A stretch of DNA of 51,798 bases from an uncultured beta proteobacterium. GTDB taxonomy: Bacteria > Pseudomonadota > Gammaproteobacteria > Burkholderiales > SG8-39. The DNA is taken from contig CADEDU010000004.1 in assembly GCA_902826155.1 (NCBI GenBank), positions 122,776-174,573 of the forward strand, in the 5' to 3' direction. Shown here piece by piece: positions 49,770 through 51,798 of the stretch. The first letter of the stretch is position 1; the number at the start of each line of letters is the position of its first letter. The position numbers were made by a program, and so were the translations under genes. The notes beneath the pieces are model-generated. The model had not been told where the DNA came from. It was given only the letters and a program-made list of their open reading frames with translations, and did no database searches.

Positions 49770-50897
49770 ATGCATGCACGAACAAGCAGCGAGCCCATCA
49801 CCGACGGTCCACGCGTCGCCACTGATGCAATGGCCTGGACGCGCGCGAGCTTTCCATCGGCTGAGCCCTACACGCTGCGCTTCGACGCGGCTGACCAGGC
49901 CGAACTGGCCGCCGCGCTTGACCGCGTGGAGCGCGACGGGCGCCTGCGACAACCGGAAACATTGACCCGCGCCGATGTTCGATTCAGCGCACTGGGCGAC
50001 AAGCTGGCCCAGGGCTACGAGCAGGTGCGGGCCGGGCGCGGGTTCGTGGTGCTGCGCGGCCTGCCGCTCGATCGCGGCTTCGATGCGTTCGCCGCGTCGG
50101 TGTGGGCGGTCGGGCTGCATTTCGGCGACATGCTCTCGCAGAGCGCCCAAGGCGAGCGCATCGGCCATGTGCTCGATGCATCACGCGACGAGGCAACACC
50201 GCGCTACTTCCGCACCAACATCGAAGCGCGCATGCATAGCGACGTGACCGCGATGATCTCGCTCGCCTGCTGGCACAAGGCCCAGGAAGGGGGTGCTAGC
50301 TTCGTGTCGAGCGCCATCACCGTGCACGACGAGATCCGCCGCCGTGCACCGCATCTGCTGGCGCCGCTTTATCGCGGCTTTCACTACCACCGGCTGGGCG
50401 AGGAAGGCGAGGGCGAACACCCGGTCACGCCTTATCGGATGCCGGTGTTCGCGCTGCGCAATGGCCAATTGAGCTGCCGCTATCAACGCGCCGGCATCGT
50501 CGCGGGCCAGCGTGCGGCGGGGCAGCCGATCACCACCGCCGACATCGAAGCGCTCGATCTGTTCGACGAGATCGCCAAGGCGCCGGAGAACCGGCTCGCG
50601 TTCTATTTGGAACGCGGCGATATGGTGGTGCTCAACAACTACACGCTCTTGCACTCGCGCACCACGTTCAAGGACTATCCGGAGCCCGAGCGGCGCCGCC
50701 ATCTGGTGCGGCTGTGGATCGACCGGCCGGGCTTTCGCGATGTGCCGCGCGAGATGTGGTTGTTCGACGTCAACGGCGTGCCGAAGCAGTCCGGCCGCGT
50801 CTGTACCTTCGATTTCAAGCAGCTGTTCGGCAACGACCCGGCCGCCGGTGGACTACCCAACATGCAGTTCGACGAGCGCGAAGTGATCCAAAGCTGA
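49770..50897 (+). CDS. TauD/TfdA-family 2-oxoglutarate-dependent dioxygenase
   Basis: This 375-residue protein has the iron triad His156 and Asp158 (RMHSDVTAM) plus His295 (YTLLHSRTTF), and a 2-oxoglutarate-binding Arg in RHLVRLWID. Family members hydroxylate sulfonates, phenoxy acids, carnitine-type betaines and others. At 375 residues it is longer than TauD (about 283) and carries an N-terminal extension typical of the gamma-butyrobetaine-hydroxylase-like group. Its stop codon overlaps the start of the dehydratase gene by one base (TGATG), so the two proteins are probably made together and work in one pathway. Confidence 0.87.
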   Translation: MHARTSSEPITDGPRVATDAMAWTRASFPSAEPYTLRFDAADQAELAAALDRVERDGRLRQPETLTRADVRFSALGDKLAQGYEQVRAGRGFVVLRGLPLDRGFDAFAASVWAVGLHFGDMLSQSAQGERIGHVLDASRDEATPRYFRTNIEARMHSDVTAMISLACWHKAQEGGASFVSSAITVHDEIRRRAPHLLAPLYRGFHYHRLGEEGEGEHPVTPYRMPVFALRNGQLSCRYQRAGIVAGQRAAGQPITTADIEALDLFDEIAKAPENRLAFYLERGDMVVLNNYTLLHSRTTFKDYPEPERRRHLVRLWIDRPGFRDVPREMWLFDVNGVPKQSGRVCTFDFKQLFGNDPAAGGLPNMQFDEREVIQS

Positions 50898-51798
50898 TGG
50901 CTCGCAAGCTGCGCAGCAATCTCGAACCCGGCACCGCGTTGTGGGCCGGGCGGCGGGCACAGTGGCGGGCATTGGGGCTGTCTGACGCCGACATGGCCAA
51001 GCCCAAGATCGCGATCGTCAACAGCTCCTCGGAGCTGTCGAGCTGCTTCAGCCATCTCGATGGAGTGTCGGCGGCACTCAAGACGGCGATCCGCGCGGCC
51101 GGCGGCATTCCATTCGAGATCCGCACCGCCGCACCGAGCGATTTCATCACCAGCGCGGGCAAGCGCGGTGGCTACATCTTGCCCTCGCGCGATCTGATCG
51201 TGAACGACATCGAGGTGCAGGTCGAAGGCGCGCTGCTCGACGGCATGGTGTGCCTGGCTTCCTGCGACAAGACCACGCCAGGGCAGCTGATGGCGGCGGG
51301 ACGGCTCAACATCCCGACCATCGTCGTGGTGTGCGGCTATCAGAAGAGTGGCACCCATCGCGGCGAGCACGTCGACATCGAAGAAGTCTTCCTCAAGGCC
51401 GGCTACGTATCCTCGGGTGGCATCACCGTCGAAGAGCTCGCGCAGATGGCCGACGTTGCAGTGCAAGGGCCCGGGGTGTGTGCGGGCATGGGCACCGCGA
51501 ACTCGATGCATATCGTGTGCGAGGCGCTCGGCATGGCGCTGCCAGGCAGCGCGCCGGTGCGTGCGAACAGCCCGAAGATGATGGCGTGCGTGCGTCGCGC
51601 GGGCGAGCGCATCGTGCAGATGGTGTGGGACGACATCAAGCCGCGCGACATCATGAGCCGCGAATCGATCGCCAACGCCTCGATGCTGGTGCTGGCGTTG
51701 AGCGGATCGATCAACTGCGTCAAGCATCTGCAGGCGATCGCGACCGAGTCCGGGATCGATGCAGACGTCTACGGTCTGTTCCAGGCATACGCCGATCG
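50897..51798 (+). CDS. IlvD/Edd-family dehydratase, partial
   Basis: The first 300 residues of a dihydroxy-acid or sugar-acid dehydratase are visible; the rest is beyond the window. The three iron-sulfur cysteines are present: Cys50 (NSSSELSSCFSHLDG), Cys123 (ASCDKTTPGQLMA) and Cys195 (GVCAGMGTANSM). The SSELSSC wording differs from the NSWNEIVPC type of biosynthetic IlvD and is nearer to pentonate or hexonate dehydratases. It should remove water from a 2,3-dihydroxy acid to give a 2-oxo acid. It is coupled to the TauD-type gene by a one-base overlap. Confidence 0.87.
   Translation, partial: MARKLRSNLEPGTALWAGRRAQWRALGLSDADMAKPKIAIVNSSSELSSCFSHLDGVSAALKTAIRAAGGIPFEIRTAAPSDFITSAGKRGGYILPSRDLIVNDIEVQVEGALLDGMVCLASCDKTTPGQLMAAGRLNIPTIVVVCGYQKSGTHRGEHVDIEEVFLKAGYVSSGGITVEELAQMADVAVQGPGVCAGMGTANSMHIVCEALGMALPGSAPVRANSPKMMACVRRAGERIVQMVWDDIKPRDIMSRESIANASMLVLALSGSINCVKHLQAIATESGIDADVYGLFQAYAD

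Overview
The window is GC-rich (roughly 63-65% by eye) and tightly packed with metabolic and transport genes. It has no rRNA, tRNA, CRISPR array, transposase or phage gene that I could recognise. The gene content points to a metabolically versatile betaproteobacterium of the Burkholderiales type. The clearest sign is five periplasmic receptors of the Bug/TctC family, which is greatly expanded in Bordetella, Cupriavidus, Variovorax and relatives. A phasin, TRAP transporters and many CoA, thiol and aromatic catabolism enzymes fit the same picture. This assignment is inference; no marker gene is present.

Layout. 1-899: quinone oxidoreductase-like zinc-type dehydrogenase, minus strand, cut by the window edge. 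1058-7178: a plus-strand operon with a complete TRAP transporter (receptor, small and large permease), a pyridoxal kinase-like enzyme, a stand-alone MetE-C-terminal-like zinc enzyme and a Bug receptor. 7224-11127: a second TRAP receptor, an FAD aromatic hydroxylase and a second Bug receptor. 11240-13887: a UbiA/MenA-type prenyltransferase, a CBS-domain protein with a candidate FNR-type promoter, and a second MetE-like enzyme. 14114-19493: an SCP2-like protein coupled to an alpha/beta hydrolase, a B12-binding radical SAM protein, a four-domain rhodanese and an FFLEELY-type protein.

19661-26736 is a lipid and storage neighbourhood: a membrane-anchored lipase-like hydrolase, a two-domain fatty acyl reductase, a phasin, a TetR regulator, a TPR protein, a glutathione transferase and a metallo-beta-lactamase-fold hydrolase. 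Two of its divergent intergenic regions share a palindrome-like motif. 26798-31804: an enolase-superfamily enzyme with a Bug receptor, then a two-subunit molybdenum hydroxylase of the isoquinoline oxidoreductase type ended by a good terminator. 31967-42978: a third MetE-like enzyme, acetoacetyl-CoA synthetase, a fumarylacetoacetate hydrolase-family enzyme, an RraA-type aldolase, two Bug receptors, a cysteine desulfurase, a fourth MetE-like enzyme, a cupin and a glutathione transferase. 43058-51798: a thiamine-diphosphate enzyme, an SDR, a maleate isomerase/arylmalonate decarboxylase-like protein, a flavin monooxygenase, an oxaloacetate decarboxylase-like enzyme, an FAD oxidoreductase, a TauD-type dioxygenase and an IlvD/Edd dehydratase cut by the window end.

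Together the genes look like a chromosomal catabolic island. High-affinity receptors bring in organic acids, oxygenases and hydroxylases open them, and aldolase, decarboxylase and hydrolase enzymes feed central metabolism. The most unusual theme is the repeated use of single-domain MetE-like zinc enzymes, four in 36 kb and in two subfamilies, close to solute receptors, glutathione transferases and sulfur-handling enzymes (rhodanese, cysteine desulfurase). I suspect thiol-dependent alkyl-transfer or lyase chemistry on imported substrates, but the sequence alone does not prove this.
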